Shown: positions 30,639 through 39,623 of the stretch, piece by piece | Layout: every line of letters starts with the position of its first letter | Position numbering within the stretch: position 1 is the stretch's first letter | DNA from: CAZVEV01 sp964625865 | GTDB lineage: Bacteria > Planctomycetota > Phycisphaerae > SM23-33 | NCBI GenBank assembly: GCA_964625865.1 | Contig: CAZVEV010000019.1 | Location: 1-39,623 of the forward strand | Length of the DNA stretch: 39,623 nucleotides | Reading direction: 5' to 3' | The notes under the pieces: model-generated | The model's database searches: none | Told to the model about the DNA's origin: nothing | The model's input: only the letters and a program-made list of their open reading frames with translations | Position numbers and translations under genes: made by a program

Positions 30639-32423
30639 GTGACCGGAAGAATCGTAGCCGTCTACGGAAACATGGTGATCGCCGAGACCACCGGAAAGAT
30701 CGTGCAGAACTCCGTGGGGTACTGCTGCCGCGAAGACGGCGACAGGCTGCTCTGCGAGGTCATCCGCATTCGAGGTCGGCTGGCCGATCTGCAGGTCTTC
30801 GAGGAGACCGGCGGGCTGAAGATCGGCGACACCGTCGAGTTCAGCGAAGAGATGCTCTCGGTGACGGTCGGCCCCGGACTGCTCGGGTCGATCTACGACG
30901 GGCTGCAGAATCCCCTGCTTCGCGTCGCCGACGCCGCGGGGTTCTTCTTGAAGCCGGGCCTGTACATCCACGGCCTGGAGACGGATATCGAGTGGGCCTT
31001 CACCCCCACGGCCACCCCGGGCGACACGGTGGGTCCGGCCGACACGATCGGCACGGTGCCGGAAGGCATCTTCACCCACCGCATCATGGTCCCGTTCTCG
31101 TGGTCGGGGCAGTTCACCGTCGAGAGCGTCGTCGAGGCGGGCAGCTACACGGTGGAGAAGGACGTCGCCGTCCTGAAAGACGCCGACGGCAAGACGCACA
31201 CGATGACGATGCAGCAGGACTGGCCCGTCAAGCGTGCCCTGAGCATCTGCCGCCGCCGCCTGATGCCCGTCGAGCCGCTGGTGACGCAGGTGCGGATCAT
31301 CGACTCGATGTTCCCGGTGGTCCGCGGGGGCACGTACTGCATTCCGGGCCCGTTCGGTGCGGGCAAGACGGTTCTCCAGCAGATTACCTCGCGCTATGCC
31401 GACGTGGATATCGTGATCATCGCCGCCTGCGGAGAGCGAGCGGGCGAGGTCGTCGAGACCATCCGCGAGTTCCCCGAACTGACCGACCCGCGAACGGGCA
31501 AGAGCCTGATGGAGCGGACGATCATCATCTGCAACACCTCGGCCATGCCCGTCGCCGCACGGGAGGCCTCGGTCTTCACCGCCGCTGCCTTGGGCGAATA
31601 CTACCGCCAGATGGGCCTGAACGTCCTGCTGCTTGCCGACTCGACCAGCCGGTGGGCCCAGGCGATGCGCGAGCTGTCGGGGCGGCTGGAAGAGATTCCC
31701 GGCGAGGAGGCGTTCCCGGCCTATCTCGAAAGCCGCATCGCCGGCTTCTACGAACGTGCGGGGCAACTGGAACTGAACGACGGGACGCTGGGCTCGCTGA
31801 CGATCGCGGGCACGGTGAGCCCCGCGGGCGGGAACTTCGAAGAGCCGGTGACCCAGGGCACGCTGAAGGTGGTGGGGGCCTTCCAGGGCCTCAGCCGCGC
31901 CCGGTCCGACGCCAGGCGTTACCCGGCCATCGACCCGCTGGACTCCTGGAGCAAGTACACCGGCATCATCGACCTGGCCAAGGTCGCCAGGATGCGGGCC
32001 CTGCTGATGCGCGGCAACGAGGTCAAGCAGATGATGACCGTTGTCGGCGAGGAGGGCACGAGCACCGACGACTTCACCATCATGCTGAAAGCCGAGTTCT
32101 TCGACAACTGCTTCCTGCAGCAAAACGCATTTGACGAGGTCGACGCCGCCACGCCGGCTGACCGGCAGCAGTTCGTCTTCGAAAAGATCGCCGAAGTCAC
32201 GGACATGGACTTCGAGTTCGACAACAAGCACCAGGCCCGCCACATCATGGTGGAAATCGCCGACCTGTACCGCAACTGGAACTACGCGGCGTCGGACAGC
32301 GACGAGTACACGAAGATCCTGGCCGACATCGATGCGGCGATTGCGGCCAAGGGCCGGAACTTCGACACGGATGCCTCGGGCGACGAAACGGAAGAGGCCG
32401 CCACCGTGCCGGCCGGCGAGTAA
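30639..32423 (+). CDS. atpA: V-type ATPase catalytic subunit A
   Basis: 594 residues; GTG start at 30639 with AAAGGA 7 nt upstream. Walker A GPFGAGKT at 237-244, the catalytic Glu267 in CGERAGE, LLADSTSRWAQAMRELSGRL, and the non-homologous insertion (about 115-190) that separates V-type A from F-type beta subunits. It hydrolyses or makes ATP at the A-B interface of the V1 head. The acidic C-terminal tail (DASGDETEEAATVPAGE) is an extension. The 97-bp gap before it is larger than the others in the operon. Confidence 0.97.
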   Translation: MTGRIVAVYGNMVIAETTGKIVQNSVGYCCREDGDRLLCEVIRIRGRLADLQVFEETGGLKIGDTVEFSEEMLSVTVGPGLLGSIYDGLQNPLLRVADAAGFFLKPGLYIHGLETDIEWAFTPTATPGDTVGPADTIGTVPEGIFTHRIMVPFSWSGQFTVESVVEAGSYTVEKDVAVLKDADGKTHTMTMQQDWPVKRALSICRRRLMPVEPLVTQVRIIDSMFPVVRGGTYCIPGPFGAGKTVLQQITSRYADVDIVIIAACGERAGEVVETIREFPELTDPRTGKSLMERTIIICNTSAMPVAAREASVFTAAALGEYYRQMGLNVLLLADSTSRWAQAMRELSGRLEEIPGEEAFPAYLESRIAGFYERAGQLELNDGTLGSLTIAGTVSPAGGNFEEPVTQGTLKVVGAFQGLSRARSDARRYPAIDPLDSWSKYTGIIDLAKVARMRALLMRGNEVKQMMTVVGEEGTSTDDFTIMLKAEFFDNCFLQQNAFDEVDAATPADRQQFVFEKIAEVTDMDFEFDNKHQARHIMVEIADLYRNWNYAASDSDEYTKILADIDAAIAAKGRNFDTDASGDETEEAATVPAGE

Positions 32424-32496
32424 GTGACTGATCCTTGCGCCCGTCGGCCCCGATGCCGACGCCGGCGCGATGCCCCGAGATATGGGATAGAGCGAG

Positions 32497-33808
<1,312 letters not shown>

Positions 33809-33813
<5 letters not shown>

Positions 33814-34289
33814 ATTTTAGATTTACGATTTTAGATTGCGTGTTCGAGAGAGTCTGATGACCCCGGAAGAGATGAAGAGGCGAACGAAGGCGTTTGGGTT
33901 GAGGGTCATCCGCCTTGTGCAATCTCTGCCGAGGGAACAGGCGGGCTTCTCCATCGGAAAACAGGTTCTCAGGTCGGCGACGAGCATCGGTGCGAATTGC
34001 CGCGCCGCATGTCGAGCCCGGTCGACTGCGGATTTCATCACTAAGTTGAAGATCGTTGAAGAAGAAGCGGATGAATCGGTCTACTGGATCGAGATGCTGA
34101 TCGAGTCCGGACTGGTTCGCGAGGAATTGGTTGCTGATCTGCACAGAGAAGCCGAGGAAATCCTCGTCATCATCGTCGCCTCGATAAACACCAGCAAAGG
34201 AAGGCGCTCCAGGGGCAATGGCCCTGAACAACCAAACGCGGTATCCGGACGCAGCAATCTAAAATCGTAAATCTAAAATCTAAAATAGA
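33809..34289 (+). mobile_element. Putative inserted element with 30-bp perfect inverted repeats, carrying an S23-like gene
   Basis: Left end 33810-33839 and right end 34254-34283 are exact reverse complements (AT-rich words TAGATTTTAGATTTAC... and ...GTAAATCTAAAATCTA). The pentamer TTCAT occurs at 33804-33808 and 34290-34294 and could be a target duplication, though the repeat ends are 1 and 6 nt from it. The element interrupts an otherwise compact operon. No transposase is encoded, so mobility would need help in trans. The base composition is more AT-rich than its neighbours. Confidence 0.65.
33857..34270 (+). CDS. Four-helix-bundle (S23/IVS-type) protein
   Basis: 137 residues from ATG 33857; a TTG at 33836 would start inside the repeat. 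The pattern AFGLRVIRLVQSLPREQAGFSIGKQVLRSATSIGANCRAACRARSTADFITKLKIVEEEADESVYWIEMLIESGLV, quoted here in blocks by position 13-86, is the four-helix-bundle family first seen in 23S rRNA intervening sequences (TIGR02436). Key features: SIGANCRAA after the second helix, the KLKIVEEEADE helix, and YWIEML. The last codons and stop fall in the right inverted repeat, so the protein and element end together. Relatives occur as IVS proteins and, by structure, as Avd of diversity-generating retroelements; no retroelement genes are nearby. Confidence 0.85.
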   Translation: MTPEEMKRRTKAFGLRVIRLVQSLPREQAGFSIGKQVLRSATSIGANCRAACRARSTADFITKLKIVEEEADESVYWIEMLIESGLVREELVADLHREAEEILVIIVASINTSKGRRSRGNGPEQPNAVSGRSNLKS

Positions 34290-34292
34290 TTC

Positions 34293-34964
34293 ATGGCAAA
34301 GAAGATCAAACTAACTAGACCCGAGCTTAAGAGACAGCGCGACGCGCTGACGCGGTTCGAGCGCTATCTGCCGATGCTTAAGCTCAAGCAGCAGCAGTTG
34401 CAGTTGACGCTTCGGGAGGTGGCGGCTGAGTATCGCAAAGCCCTCGCCGACGCCGAAGCCGCCGAGGCGAAATTCGAGCCGTACTCGGCCGTGCTGGCCG
34501 ACGTCTCGGGCGTGAACGTTCGCGAGTTGGCCCGGCCCGAAGAGGTCAAGTCCTCCACGCGGAACGTCGCCGGCGTCAACGTGCCCGTCTTCGAGTCGGT
34601 CACGTTTCCCGCCGCGCTGTACAGCCTGTTCGCCACGCCCGTCTGGGTCGACGGGGCGCTGGCCGACCTGCGGGACGTCAACGGGCATCTGGCCCGGGCC
34701 GAGATCCTCCAGAAGCAGTACGACCTGCTCAACAGGGAACTGACCAAGATCATCCAGCGCGTCAACCTGTTCGAGAAGGTCAAGATCCCCGACTGTCGCG
34801 AGGCCATCCGCGTTATCCGCATCCGCCTCGGCGACGAGATGACCGCCGCCGTCGGTCGGGCCAAGATTGCCAAGAGCAAGCTCGTCAGCGAGGAGGAGAC
34901 GATCTACGAGCTTGACGGGGTCGAGCGGGAGTTCGTATCCGACGGGGAGGACGACGCGACATGA
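34293..34964 (+). CDS. atpD: V-type ATPase subunit D
   Basis: 223 residues. This is the central rotor shaft: a long N-terminal helix (KIKLTRPELKRQRDALTRFERYLPMLKLKQQQLQ) and a C-terminal helix (NRELTKIIQRVNLFEKVKIPDCREAIRVIRIRLGDE), forming the coiled coil. The ATG lies 9 nt after the right inverted repeat of the inserted element and has no purine-rich ribosome site, only AT-rich repeat sequence. Its translation may therefore differ from that of its neighbours. It overlaps atpI by 4 bp (ATGA). Confidence 0.95.
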   Translation: MAKKIKLTRPELKRQRDALTRFERYLPMLKLKQQQLQLTLREVAAEYRKALADAEAAEAKFEPYSAVLADVSGVNVRELARPEEVKSSTRNVAGVNVPVFESVTFPAALYSLFATPVWVDGALADLRDVNGHLARAEILQKQYDLLNRELTKIIQRVNLFEKVKIPDCREAIRVIRIRLGDEMTAAVGRAKIAKSKLVSEEETIYELDGVEREFVSDGEDDAT

Positions 34965-36865
34965 TTGTACCGATGCGAAGGACATACGTGGTGGCCCGGC
35001 GGGGCGACCAGGACCGCCTGCTCGAATCGCTGCAGGGACTCGGCGTGGTGCACCTGACGCCGATCGATCCCTCGGTTGCGGTGGCTGAAGACGACACGCT
35101 GGCCGCTATCGCCCAGTACGACCGGGCCGTCCAGATCCTCTCGGCCGTCGAGGCCAGGGGCGTCATACCGGAGTTGCCCCCCGCGGACATCGCAGCCGAC
35201 ACACTCGAGATCGAGCGGGCCTCGGCCGAAGGACGAAGCCGGCTGGCCACGCTGCACCGACAGATGGACCAACTGGCCGTCTGGGGCGACGTGACGCTGG
35301 ATCAACTGGCCGAACTCGAGCAGGCGGGCATCGCCCTGGAACTGCTCTCGCTGCCCGCCGACGCCGTCGCGGAGATCCAGGCCGACCTGGTCCACCCGAT
35401 TGCTGAACTGCCCGGCAAGCGCGTGCTGCTTGGCGTGATCGGCCGCGATGCCGAGGCGGAACTGCCCGAGCAGGCCCAGCCGCTTGAGACCCCCAAGGCC
35501 GACCGACCCGCCCTCCGCGCCCAGGCCGCGGAAATCGACGCCAAGCTGCAGGCCGGCGCCGAGAGGCTGTCCGCCCTGGCCTTGCGCGTCGAGGACGTCC
35601 AGGCCGAACGGGCCGCCCTGGCTGAGCAGGCCCACTTCACCGTTGCCCAGCGCAGCGGACAGGCCGACGACGACCTCTACGCCCTCCAGGGCTGGACCCC
35701 CGCCGACCGCGCCGAGACGCTGTCAGCCGACCTGTCCGCCGCCGGCATCGAGGCGGCGGTCGAGTGTCACGAGCCGGCCGAAGAGGACCTGCCCCCCACG
35801 CTGATCCGTTATCCCGGCTGGACGCGCCCGATCAAGGGCCTGTTCGATATTCTTGGGACCTTCCCCGGGTACAAGGAATACGACCTGTCGGGCTTCTTCA
35901 TGATCGCATTCCCGATCTTCGCCGCCATGCTGATCGGCGATGCGGGATACGGACTGCTGTTCCTGGTCCTGCCGGCGCTGCTCTACAAGAAGCTCGTCAA
36001 GGCTGCAGGCAAGCCCAAGACGCACCTGCTGATGGTCATCGGGGCCGTCACGCTGATCTGGGGCGTCCTGTCAGCAAACTACTTCGGCGTGACACCGGAG
36101 ACGGTGGCCCATATTGGCGGGTACACCAAGGCCGTGCCCGGCAGTCCGGACAAGATGATGGGCTATGTGGCCGCCGCCGCTGCCGGCACAGACGGCTGGG
36201 CCGCCCTGGTGCGGGGCATGATGGCCGTCGCGCCGGTCTGGAGCCCCGACGGGAACACAGCCCTGATGATCCTGATCAAGATCAGCTTCGTTCTGGCCCT
36301 GGTCCACCTGTGCTTCGCGCATCTGCGCCAGGCCATAGGGCTGTTTCCAGATCAGCGGTTCGTTGCCGAGATCGGCTGGATATGCGTCTTGATGGGCATG
36401 TTCGGGGTGATATGGCAGATGTTCTTCATCGGGCTGGATGAGCCTTGGAACCCGTTGATCTTCGTGGCCTTGATCGCGGGCGGCATCCTGACCATCGGCT
36501 TCATGCACCCGGTCGGTGGACCGGGCAAGCGGATCGGTATCGGGTTTGCCTCCTCGCTGCTACCCCTGCTGGGGACGTTCGGGGATACGATGAGCTACAT
36601 TCGCCTGATGGCGGTGGGGCTGGCGAGTTTCTACATTGCCGCCGCCTTCAACGGCATCGGGGCGGACTTGGCTTCGGTGGCCACCTGGGCCGCCGGAGGA
36701 CTCGTCGTGCTCTTCGGCCATCTGCTGAACATCGGGCTGGCCGTCATCGCGATATTCGCACACGGCGTGCGACTGAATATGCTGGAATTCTCGAGTAATG
36801 CAGGCGTGCAGTGGGCGGGTTACGCATACTCGCCCTTCGCCGCTATGGAATCGAAGGAGAACTAA
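34961..36865 (+). CDS. atpI: V-type ATPase subunit I (a-type, membrane stator)
   Basis: 634 residues. The N-terminal cytoplasmic half (1-295) has coiled-coil stretches (QLAELEQAGIALELL, RAQAAEIDAKLQAGAERLSA). The C-terminal membrane half has about seven to eight hydrophobic segments (from about 305). The essential half-channel Arg is in TMSYIRLMAVGLASFYIA, and the end HLLNIGLAVIAIFAHGVRLNMLEF is typical. It conducts ions against the K ring. Its start overlaps the atpD stop. Confidence 0.96.
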   Translation: MIVPMRRTYVVARRGDQDRLLESLQGLGVVHLTPIDPSVAVAEDDTLAAIAQYDRAVQILSAVEARGVIPELPPADIAADTLEIERASAEGRSRLATLHRQMDQLAVWGDVTLDQLAELEQAGIALELLSLPADAVAEIQADLVHPIAELPGKRVLLGVIGRDAEAELPEQAQPLETPKADRPALRAQAAEIDAKLQAGAERLSALALRVEDVQAERAALAEQAHFTVAQRSGQADDDLYALQGWTPADRAETLSADLSAAGIEAAVECHEPAEEDLPPTLIRYPGWTRPIKGLFDILGTFPGYKEYDLSGFFMIAFPIFAAMLIGDAGYGLLFLVLPALLYKKLVKAAGKPKTHLLMVIGAVTLIWGVLSANYFGVTPETVAHIGGYTKAVPGSPDKMMGYVAAAAAGTDGWAALVRGMMAVAPVWSPDGNTALMILIKISFVLALVHLCFAHLRQAIGLFPDQRFVAEIGWICVLMGMFGVIWQMFFIGLDEPWNPLIFVALIAGGILTIGFMHPVGGPGKRIGIGFASSLLPLLGTFGDTMSYIRLMAVGLASFYIAAAFNGIGADLASVATWAAGGLVVLFGHLLNIGLAVIAIFAHGVRLNMLEFSSNAGVQWAGYAYSPFAAMESKEN

Positions 36866-36868
36866 CTG

Positions 36869-37327
36869 ATGGAAGCGTTTCTTGGACAGTTGGGATTCGG
36901 TCTGACGCTGGGTCTGGCCGCGGTCGGCAGCGCGTTGGGCATCGGGGCGGCGGGGCGAGCGGCAGCCGGCGCCTGGGCCAAGGAGGCCAAGGCAGGCAAG
37001 CCGCTGAACTTTTCGTACATCATTCTCACGGGCATGCCGCTGAGTCAGACGATCTACGCCTTCGTTCTTATGCTGATCGCGTTGAAGTCCCTGGCGTACG
37101 ATCCGGTGCTCCTGGAAGCCAACGCCGGCGCGCTGCTGGGTATCGGCATCGCCACGGGCCTGGCCGAACTGGTCAGCGCCTGGATGCAGGGCAGAATAGG
37201 CGCTGCCGCGTGCAGGGCGCTGTCAGAAGGCGAAGGCCAGGGCCTGGTCTTCATGATCATCGCCATGGGCATCGTCGAGACGGTCGGCCTGTTCGGCTTC
37301 GTCTTCATGCTCATGATGATGCCGTAG
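36869..37327 (+). CDS. atpK: V-type ATPase proteolipid subunit K with Na+-type binding residues
   Basis: 152 residues, four membrane helices (two hairpins), the length of 16-kDa proteolipids. Ribosome site AAGGAG lies 9 nt before the ATG, within the end of atpI. The first hairpin has PLSQTIY (Ser59, Gln60, Tyr63), aligning with Thr64, Gln65 and Tyr68 of Enterococcus hirae NtpK. The second has SAWMQG (Gln107, aligning with Gln110) and GIVETVG (Glu137, aligning with Glu139). The ion-carrying Glu is in the second hairpin only. The residue set predicts Na+ rather than H+ coupling, by analogy. Confidence 0.92.
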   Translation: MEAFLGQLGFGLTLGLAAVGSALGIGAAGRAAAGAWAKEAKAGKPLNFSYIILTGMPLSQTIYAFVLMLIALKSLAYDPVLLEANAGALLGIGIATGLAELVSAWMQGRIGAAACRALSEGEGQGLVFMIIAMGIVETVGLFGFVFMLMMMP

Positions 37328-37347
37328 ACGCCGCACACGCATTCCAA

Positions 37348-37375
37348 GGCGCGCCGGTCTTCGGGCCGGCGCGCC
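37348..37375 (+). terminator. Hairpin with UUCG loop at the end of the V-ATPase operon
   Basis: A 12-bp stem (GGCGCGCCGGTC, TTCG, GGCCGGCGCGCC; one G-U pair) 21 nt after the atpK stop. It is very stable and correctly placed for ending the transcript, but no U-tract follows. Confidence 0.6.
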
Positions 37376-37501
37376 GTCATGCGCGCCGGGGGTTCACCTC
37401 ACGCCGCCGCGGGCCCGGATCAGGTTTGCCTGAGGCAGGGGATCGGATAGAATCGCTCCCTGAGCCTCGCGGTGGTCGCGGTACGAAAGGACATCCTGCA
37501 C

Positions 37502-39529
37502 ATGCCGAATCACGCCTCGGACCGGACATCCTCGCCCGTGGCCGCCTTGCTGCTGGCAACTGCCCTGGCCGTCGCCTCGCCGGCGCTGTCCGCTCCGCCG
37601 AAGCTCATCGCACCGGCCGACGGGGCCGAACTGCTGATGGCCGTCCCCAACTTCTCGTGGGGCCAGGTGTTCAAACCGACGCCCGCGGCGATGCCCTCCT
37701 ACCACATCCAGATCGCTGCCGACGCGGCGTTCTCGCGAATCGTCGACAAGGACACCCTCGCCGCCGTCATCACTCATTACGTCCCCGACAAGCCCCTGCC
37801 CCCGGGCCGGTATCACTGGCGCGTCGCGGGGGTGGACGCGGCCGGGAAGCGCGGTCCGTGGTCACAGGGGCGGTCGTTCACCATCCGCGCCCCCCGCGCC
37901 GTCCGCGTGCCGGCCGGGGCGACCTTCCGACAGATCCGCGAGACGATCCGAGAAGCCGCCGCTGCCGGACCGGCGCGGATTGTTTTCGACAGGGCCACCT
38001 ATCGCCTGGACCTGGACGAGCCGGTGCAGTTGTTCGACCTGACCGATGCGGCAGACGTGACGATCGACGGCAACGGGTCGACGGTCGTCTTCAATCGCCC
38101 CGCGCCGGTCGCGCGTTTCACCACCTGCCGTCGCATACTCCTCCGCGGTTTCGCGTTCGACTACGACCCACCCACATACATCGCCGGCCGCGTCACAGCC
38201 GTCAGTACCAAGGCGGCGACGATCGACGTCGAGATCCTCCCCAACCACGCGCTGCCCGACTCGCACGTGCGGTTCAACGAGGACCGTAAGGGCCTGATCG
38301 TCACGGCGGACGAAGGCTGCGCGATCAAGCGCGGCGTTCGACTGGTCTACGCGCACGAGGGCTTTGAGCGAATCGCGGGGCGCCGCTTCCGGTTCCGTTT
38401 CGCCAACGGCAAGCGGTTGGCGCCGCTCGCGCCCGGGGACATCTACGTGCTCGACCCGCGATGGCAAAAGGCCGGCGGGGGCGGAACGACCGTCTCTGTG
38501 CGGGGCGGCGGACAGGTCGTCCTCTACGACCTGATGATCTTCGGCGGGGCCAACGAGTGCCTCAACTCCTTCTATGCCGATCGCCACGCCATCCTCCACG
38601 TGCAGTTGAAGCGAGGGCCCGGCCGCGTGCTGTCGGTCAACAACGGGGGCAACAACCACCACAACGCGCGCCACGGCCCGTGGATCGAAGGGTGCCTGTT
38701 CGAAAACTGCGGCGACGACGTCTGTCACGTCAACGGCTACGCCATGGGCATTGACACTCAGCCGGCGCCGGATCGCATTCGCGTCCGCATCGCCACGCCG
38801 TACGACCAGTTCTGTATCGAGGCCGCCCTGGACTTCCGCGTGGGCGATCGCCTGTGCTTCTTCCATCGCAGGACCGGGCGACTGATCGGCGAGCGCCGCA
38901 TCAAGGCGGTCGCGAAGAAGGGCAAGTGCCTGGACGTTACGCTTGACGCGCCGATCGAGGGGATCACGCCGGGCCGGCTGCTCCCGGGCAAGGGGGCGAC
39001 GCGCGCGGCGATGGACAACGCGTCGGTCACGCACCTGTTCAATGCCAGCCGCACGTGCAACCAGTTCGTCTTCCGTAACAACACGGCGCTCAACAGCCGG
39101 CGGGTCGGCGTGCTGGCCAAGGGCGACGGCGGGCTGATCGAAGGCAACCGGTTCGAAGGCCTCGGCGGCGGGGGGGTGGAGTTCTGGAACGCCCCGTTCG
39201 AGGGCCTTGGCGCTGAGAACTACGTCGTGCGGAACAACCGCATCGTCAACTGCCTGCGACTGTCGCGGACGCATGCGGCGATCTGGTGTTCCGCGTTCAA
39301 ATCCGGCGCGTCGCGGATCCACCGCAACCTGCTGATCGAGGGCAACCAGATCACGGGCCCGCGCGGTCCGGCGGCTGATATCGGCGATGCGGCCGGCGTC
39401 GTGTGGCGCAACAACCAGATCGTTCGGCCGGGCGGGGATAACGCGCCAGCCGAGGACCTGATCCGCTTCCGCAACGTCGAGGGCCTTGTCCGCCAAGGGA
39501 CGACCATCGTCGCACCGAAGAGCCCGTGA
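37502..39529 (+). CDS. Secreted right-handed parallel beta-helix protein with N-terminal FN3-like domain
   Basis: 675 residues from ATG 37502 (AAAGGA 10 nt upstream). Signal peptide: VAALLLATALAVASPALSA. Residues about 43-130 form a fibronectin-III-like domain (PKLIAPADGAEL ... GRYHWRVAGVDAAGKRGPW). The rest is a beta-helix: VTIDGNGSTVVF, RILLRGFAFDYD, WIEGCLFENCGDDVCHVNG, FVFRNNTALNSRRVGVLAKG, LIEGNRFEGLGGGGVEFWN. The G-P-x-I-E-x-C-x-F-x-x-x-x-D-D pattern recalls GH110 alpha-galactosidases and pectate-lyase-like enzymes, so a polysaccharide-acting enzyme is likely. The exact family is uncertain. It stands after the V-ATPase operon terminator and is probably independent. Confidence 0.8.
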   Translation: MPNHASDRTSSPVAALLLATALAVASPALSAPPKLIAPADGAELLMAVPNFSWGQVFKPTPAAMPSYHIQIAADAAFSRIVDKDTLAAVITHYVPDKPLPPGRYHWRVAGVDAAGKRGPWSQGRSFTIRAPRAVRVPAGATFRQIRETIREAAAAGPARIVFDRATYRLDLDEPVQLFDLTDAADVTIDGNGSTVVFNRPAPVARFTTCRRILLRGFAFDYDPPTYIAGRVTAVSTKAATIDVEILPNHALPDSHVRFNEDRKGLIVTADEGCAIKRGVRLVYAHEGFERIAGRRFRFRFANGKRLAPLAPGDIYVLDPRWQKAGGGGTTVSVRGGGQVVLYDLMIFGGANECLNSFYADRHAILHVQLKRGPGRVLSVNNGGNNHHNARHGPWIEGCLFENCGDDVCHVNGYAMGIDTQPAPDRIRVRIATPYDQFCIEAALDFRVGDRLCFFHRRTGRLIGERRIKAVAKKGKCLDVTLDAPIEGITPGRLLPGKGATRAAMDNASVTHLFNASRTCNQFVFRNNTALNSRRVGVLAKGDGGLIEGNRFEGLGGGGVEFWNAPFEGLGAENYVVRNNRIVNCLRLSRTHAAIWCSAFKSGASRIHRNLLIEGNQITGPRGPAADIGDAAGVVWRNNQIVRPGGDNAPAEDLIRFRNVEGLVRQGTTIVAPKSP

Positions 39530-39538
39530 TGGCGTAGA

Positions 39539-39615
39539 CGCGGCATCCTGCCGCGTTGCGGTAGCGCGATCCGGTCTTGCGTCGGCGAACATCTCCAAGC
39601 GGCAAGATGCCGCTT
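39539..39615. repeat. Pair of REP-like hairpins
   Basis: CGCGGCA-TCC-TGCCGCG (39539-39555) and AAGCGGCA-AGA-TGCCGCTT (39597-39615), 41 bp apart, flanked by GTAGA and TCTAC words that are also mutually complementary. This has the layout of a paired intergenic palindromic repeat. Nothing else is seen up to the right edge. Confidence 0.55.
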
Positions 39616-39623
39616 CTACACTA

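Noticed and set aside
36811..38289. 492-codon plus frame spanning atpK and the beta-helix gene
   Set aside because: Out-of-frame shadow crossing a terminator; Arg/Gly-rich, no domain.

Overview
The window is GC-rich bacterial DNA, most likely from a planctomycete (Planctomycetota, plausibly the Phycisphaerae side of the phylum). This rests on gene content only: two Tat-exported sulfatases, a secreted F5/8C plus beta-propeller plus c-type haem protein of the planctomycete HzsA-like type, a PEP-CTERM anchored DNRLRE protein, an ECF sigma/anti-sigma pair, a DksA/TraR protein with a histone-H1-like tail next to lspA, and a V-type ATPase operon in the order also known from Chlamydia. lpxB implies a diderm envelope.

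Layout. 1-4 kb: two minus-strand secreted proteins (the HzsA-like cytochrome protein, cut by the left edge, and a GH43-like glycosidase). 4.1-9.4 kb: rtcB, a Tat-exported aldo/keto reductase, a class C beta-lactamase-like hydrolase and a PQQ-type beta-propeller. 9.4-11.7 kb: a repeat-rich spacer, a sulfatase and a palindrome. 11.7-13.3 kb: acpS and lpxB. 13.5-17.25 kb: a minus-strand cluster, read in the order leader ORF, nucleoside-deoxyribosyltransferase-like gene, rlmN, ECF sigma, anti-sigma, secreted helical protein, with several ATGA-type overlaps. 17.4-20.1 kb: a secreted protein of unknown function, lspA and the DksA-like gene. 20.3-24.2 kb: an unknown cytosolic protein, the PEP-CTERM protein and a remarkable cysteine-rich secreted protein. 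24.7-28.7 kb: a second sulfatase, a YacL-like PIN-TRAM membrane protein and a cytidylate-kinase-like protein. 29.2-37.3 kb: the V-ATPase operon E, DUF2764, A, B, [insertion], D, I, K. 37.5-39.5 kb: a secreted right-handed beta-helix enzyme.

How the genes fit together. The exported enzymes suggest a heterotroph using sulfated polysaccharides. The V-ATPase proteolipid carries the residues that bind Na+ in Enterococcus NtpK, so the pump may be sodium-coupled. lspA, lpxB and acpS serve envelope and lipid synthesis; rtcB and rlmN act on RNA.

Most notable signals. (1) A gene for an S23/four-helix-bundle protein sits between 30-bp perfect inverted repeats inside the V-ATPase operon, between B and D; the repeats supply the stop codon of B and end just before the start of D. 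(2) A secreted protein has 23 cysteines confined to one Gly-Cys-rich repeat block, between a secretin-N-like domain and a Spy/CpxP-like helical domain. (3) A leader ORF duplicates the first 19 codons of the gene it overlaps. (4) A dispersed structured repeat occurs in two copies whose terminal hairpins show compensatory base changes. (5) Repeats and hairpins repeatedly overlap stop codons. No tRNA, rRNA, CRISPR array or transposase gene was recognised.
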